Assembly: GCA_023388075.1 (NCBI GenBank)
Contig: JAEWGX010000056.1
Span: 3,992-67,991 of the forward strand
From: Pseudomonadota bacterium
GTDB taxonomy: Bacteria > Pseudomonadota > Gammaproteobacteria > Burkholderiales > Burkholderiaceae_E
Length of the DNA stretch: 64,000 nt
Direction: 5' to 3'
Part shown: positions 60,841 through 64,000 of the stretch, in pieces
Layout: every line of letters begins with the position of its first letter
How positions within the stretch are numbered: position 1 is the stretch's first letter
Notes under the pieces: model-generated
The model's input: only the letters and a program-made list of their open reading frames with translations
Databases searched by the model: none
What the model was told of the DNA's origin: nothing
Program-made: the position numbers and the translations under genes

Positions 60841-61818
60841 TCAGATCCGCCACTCGTCCAGTAGCGCCCCGATCCTGGCAGGCAACGCCCGCGACTGCTC
60901 GAGCAGGCCCCGGAACCGCATGAAGCCGTGGATCATGCCCGGGACTTCCAGGTACGCGTGAGGCACGCCCGCGTTGGCGAGCGCGCCGGCGAACGCGAGC
61001 CCCTCGTCATGCAGCACGTCGCATTCGGCGGTCATGACCAGGGTGGGCGGCAGCGCCGGCAGGTCGTGAGCGAGCAGCGGCGAGAGGTCGGGATCCTCCA
61101 GGTCCGCGCCCGGCGGCAGGCACTGCTCCCAGAACCAGGCCATCTGAGCGGCGCTCAGGTAGAACCCGTCGGCGTAGCGGCCATAGGACGGATGCAGCAT
61201 CCGCGCGTCGGTGACCGGATACGCCAGCACCAGCGCGGCGGCCACGCGCGGCAGCCGGCGCGCAACTCCGATCGCGAGGTGGCCCCCCGCACTGTCGCCG
61301 CCCAGCACGATGCGGGCGGGATCGATGCCGAAGCGGTCCGCCTGCCGAGCGATCTGCGCAAGCGCGACCGTGCAATCCTCCATGGCTGCCGGCAGGCGCG
61401 ACTCCGGCGCGAGCCGGTAGTCGACCACGAGGACCTGGCTGTCGCAGTCGACGGCGAGCGCGCGGGCGACGGCATCGTAGCCGTCCAGCGTGCCGGTCGC
61501 CCAGCCGCCGCCGTGGAGCCAGACGATGGCGCGCCGGCACCCCGGCCGCGGCTGGTACCGGCGGACCGCCAGCCTGGGCGTGCCGCGGGCCGGATCGGGG
61601 TCGATGGTGAAGCCGTCGATCGTGGCCACGCCGACCGGTTCGCCGCCGAACAGCGCCTGGCTCGCCTGGTGGGCGAGCCGCAGCGCAGCGAGATCGAACG
61701 GCGGCCGGCGCGGCAGCAGCACGGTCTGGAGCAGTCCGAGCACCGACGGCTCCAGCACCCGGGCCGGGTCGGCCAGCTCCGCCGTCAGCCTGGGGGACGT
61801 CCCGTCAGCCCTTGACAC
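60841..61818 (-). CDS. Alpha/beta-hydrolase, hormone-sensitive-lipase family esterase
   Basis: A 325-residue esterase. The oxyanion-hole motif HGGGWATG is at 102-109 and the nucleophile S176 in GDSAGGH; the catalytic Asp (ECDVLHDEG region) and His (GMIHGFMRF) follow. No signal peptide, so cytoplasmic. The start is GTG at 61818, overlapping the end of the decarboxylase gene by 14 bases on the same strand, so it is likely co-transcribed with it. Natural substrate unknown. Confidence 0.87.
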   Translation of the reverse strand: MSRADGTSPRLTAELADPARVLEPSVLGLLQTVLLPRRPPFDLAALRLAHQASQALFGGEPVGVATIDGFTIDPDPARGTPRLAVRRYQPRPGCRRAIVWLHGGGWATGTLDGYDAVARALAVDCDSQVLVVDYRLAPESRLPAAMEDCTVALAQIARQADRFGIDPARIVLGGDSAGGHLAIGVARRLPRVAAALVLAYPVTDARMLHPSYGRYADGFYLSAAQMAWFWEQCLPPGADLEDPDLSPLLAHDLPALPPTLVMTAECDVLHDEGLAFAGALANAGVPHAYLEVPGMIHGFMRFRGLLEQSRALPARIGALLDEWRI

Positions 61819-64000
61819 AGTCGACGAAGTACTCGAGCCGGCCGTTGGACTCGGCGGTCACCAGGCCGTGCACATCGGTGTGGAACCCCGGGAAGCGTTC
61901 GTTGAAGGAGCGGGCGAACTTGAGGTATTCCACGATGGTGCTGTTGAACCGCTCGCCGGGGATGAGGAGCGGAATGCCGGGCGGATACGGCGTGACCAGC
62001 ATGGTGGTGACCCGGCCGACGAGGTCGTCGATCGGCACCCGCTCCACCCGGCCGTGCGTGAGGCACTCGTAGGCATCGGATGGCTTCATCACCGGCTGCA
62101 TCTCGGAGAGATACATCTCGGTGGTCACGCGGGCGACGTCGTGGCTCTTGTAGGCCTCGTGGATCTGCTGCGAGAGGTTGCGCAGGCCGATGCGCTCGTA
62201 GCGCGGATTGGCCGCGACGAACTCCGGCATCACGCGCCAGAGCGGCTGGTTCTGGTCGTAGTCGGACTTGAACTGCTGCAGCTCGGTCACCAGCGTGTTC
62301 CAGCGACCCTTGGTGATGCCGATGGTGAACATGATGAAGAAGGAGTAGAGGCTCGTCTTCTCCACCACCACGCCGTGCTCGGCGAGGTACTTGGTGACCA
62401 CGGCGGCCGGGATGCCGTCGTCGTGGAAGTTGCCGTCGATGTCCAGCCCCGGGGTGATGACCGTGGCCTTGATCGGGTCGAGCATGTTGAAGCCCGGCTG
62501 CAGGCTGCCAAAGCCGTGCCACTTGTCCGAGGACTTCAGCATCCAGTCGTCGCGCCGGCCGCCGTCGCCGTTGCGCTCGAAGCTCTCCGGCCCCCACACC
62601 GGGAACCACCAGGAGTCGCCGTACTCGTCGCCGACCTTGCGCATCGCGTTGCGGAAGTCGAGCGCCTCGGAGATCGATTCGCCAACCAGCGCGGTGCCGC
62701 CCGGCGGCTCCATCATCGCGGCCGCGACGTCGCAGGAGGCGATGATGGCGTACTGCGGCGACGTCGAGGTGTGCATCAGGTACGACTCGTTGAAGCGGTA
62801 CCGGTCGAGCTTGCGCGACTGCGAGTCCTGCACCAGGATCTGCGAGGCCTGCGACAGGCCCGCGAGCAGCTTGTGGGTCGACTGGGTGGAGAACACCATC
62901 GAGCTCTTCGAGCGCGGGCGGCGCTCGCCGATCGCGTGCATCTCGTGGTAGAGGGGATGGAAGGTCGCGTGCGGCAGCCAGGCCTCGTCGAAGTGCAGGA
63001 TGTCGACGTGGCCGTCGAGCTGCTGCTTGATCGCCTCGACGTTGTAGATGATGCCGTCGTAGGTGGACTGGGTGAGCGTCATCACCCGCGGTTTCGCATT
63101 CTTGTCCTTGACCAGCGGATTCGCCATGATCTTGGCGCGGATGCTCTCCGGGCTGAACTCCTCCTTCGGGATCGGACCGATGATGCCGAGGTGGTTGCGG
63201 GTCGGCTGCAGGAAGATCGGCACCGTGCCCGTCATCACGATGGCGTGCAGGATGCTCTTGTGGCAGTTGCGGTCCACCACCACCACGTCGTCGTGCGCGA
63301 CGCCCGAGTGCCAGACGATCTTGTTGGAGGTCGAGGTGCCGTTGGTGACGAAGTAGAGGTGGTCGCAGCCGAAGATCCGCGCCGCGTTGTGCTCCGACTT
63401 CGCGACCGGCCCGGTGTGGTCCAGCAGCTGGCCGAGCTCGTCGACGGCATTGCAGACGTCCGCGCGCAGCATGTTCTCGCCGAAGAACTGGTGGAACATC
63501 TGCCCCACCGGGCTCTTCAGGAAGGCGACGCCCCCGGAGTGGCCCGGGCAGTGCCAGGAGTACGAGCCATCGTGGGCGTAGTGGACCAGCGCCTTGAAGA
63601 AGGGCGGCGCGACCGAGTTGAGGTAGCTGGTCGCCTCCCGGATGATGTAGCGGGCCACGAACTCCGGCGTGTCCTCGAACATGTGGATGAAGCCGTGCAG
63701 CTCCTTCAGGATCTCGTTCGGGATGTGCTGCGAGGTCCGGGTCTCGCCGAAGAGGAAGATGGGGACGTCGGCGTTGCGCCGGCGGGTCTCCAGGATGAAC
63801 TTGCGCAGCTCCCCGATGGCCGAGCTCTCCGGCCCCTCCTCCGTGATCTCCTCGTCGTCGATCGAGACGATGAACGCGGAGGCCCGCGCCGCCTGGTTCG
63901 CGACCATGGACACGTCGAAGTAGGTGAAACCACCCACCACCTCCGTGCCCTGGTCCTCGATCGCCTTCGCGAGCGCCCGGATGCCCAGGCCACTGGCGGA
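61805..64000 (-). CDS. Orn/Lys/Arg decarboxylase, PLP-dependent (5' end outside the window)
   Basis: The visible 731 residues include the end of the N-terminal receiver-like wing domain, the PLP fold and the C-terminal domain of fold-III-like basic amino acid decarboxylases (LdcI/AdiA type). The PLP lysine lies in STHKLLAGLSQAS, and HFDEAWLPHATFHPLY is the aspartate motif that binds the pyridine nitrogen. The frame is open to base 64000, so the start lies just beyond; an internal GTG at 63940 is not the true start. Likely a biodegradative lysine, ornithine or arginine decarboxylase for acid response or polyamine supply; the substrate cannot be assigned safely. Confidence 0.92.
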   Translation of the reverse strand, partial: SASGLGIRALAKAIEDQGTEVVGGFTYFDVSMVANQAARASAFIVSIDDEEITEEGPESSAIGELRKFILETRRRNADVPIFLFGETRTSQHIPNEILKELHGFIHMFEDTPEFVARYIIREATSYLNSVAPPFFKALVHYAHDGSYSWHCPGHSGGVAFLKSPVGQMFHQFFGENMLRADVCNAVDELGQLLDHTGPVAKSEHNAARIFGCDHLYFVTNGTSTSNKIVWHSGVAHDDVVVVDRNCHKSILHAIVMTGTVPIFLQPTRNHLGIIGPIPKEEFSPESIRAKIMANPLVKDKNAKPRVMTLTQSTYDGIIYNVEAIKQQLDGHVDILHFDEAWLPHATFHPLYHEMHAIGERRPRSKSSMVFSTQSTHKLLAGLSQASQILVQDSQSRKLDRYRFNESYLMHTSTSPQYAIIASCDVAAAMMEPPGGTALVGESISEALDFRNAMRKVGDEYGDSWWFPVWGPESFERNGDGGRRDDWMLKSSDKWHGFGSLQPGFNMLDPIKATVITPGLDIDGNFHDDGIPAAVVTKYLAEHGVVVEKTSLYSFFIMFTIGITKGRWNTLVTELQQFKSDYDQNQPLWRVMPEFVAANPRYERIGLRNLSQQIHEAYKSHDVARVTTEMYLSEMQPVMKPSDAYECLTHGRVERVPIDDLVGRVTTMLVTPYPPGIPLLIPGERFNSTIVEYLKFARSFNERFPGFHTDVHGLVTAESNGRLEYFVDCVKG

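Overview
The window is GC-rich (roughly two thirds G+C), densely packed chromosomal DNA from what looks like a betaproteobacterium of the order Burkholderiales. The evidence is the gene order pssA-tpiA-secG-tRNA-Leu-nuoABCDEFGHIJKLMN, the block ilvBHC beside an ECF sigma factor with DUF3619, DUF3106 and RDD proteins, and several Bug/TctC-type periplasmic binding proteins. No rRNA, CRISPR array, phage or transposase gene is visible.

Layout. 1-5.1 kb: the end of a LivMGF branched-chain-type ABC importer, followed on the same strand by two short-chain dehydrogenases and a KstD-like FAD dehydrogenase, probably one catabolic operon. 5.1-8.2 kb: isocitrate lyase (aceA) and a divergent M20 peptidase. 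8.2-15 kb: an FtsX/YbbP-type permease overlapping waaC, a possible 71-residue protein, dsbB, a DMT exporter and a CsgG-like lipoprotein. 15-25 kb: sugar-acid dehydratase, Bug protein and cytoplasmic-type sulfatase; an AsmA protein; a complete tctCBA transporter. 25-35.8 kb: mixed genes, including a thioredoxin-like protein, two stand-alone receiver proteins around two small proteins, LysR/azoR, an HxlR regulator, a methyltransferase, tRNA-Ser(TGA), a sirtuin, an old-yellow-enzyme homologue and a GT9 glycosyltransferase.

35.2-53 kb (minus strand): NUDIX hydrolase, all fourteen nuo genes of respiratory complex I, tRNA-Leu(GAG), secG and tpiA. 53-58.3 kb (minus): pssA, a prolyl-4-hydroxylase-like dioxygenase, and ilvC, ilvH and ilvB for branched-chain amino acid synthesis. 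58.5-60.8 kb (plus): ECF sigma, DUF3619, DUF3106 and RDD genes. 60.8-64 kb (minus): an HSL-family esterase and an Orn/Lys/Arg decarboxylase that runs off the right edge.

The most unusual signals lie inside the nuo operon. Most junctions are tight or overlapping, but five spacers (A/B, C/D, D/E, H/I, L/M) are each filled by a short open frame that begins at or just after the upstream stop and ends at or just before the downstream start. The C/D spacer carries an exact 29-bp duplication of the nuoD 5' end plus two strong hairpins. The L/M spacer is a 180-bp imperfect palindrome with near-perfect 29-bp ends. These are direct sequence observations; their function is inference.
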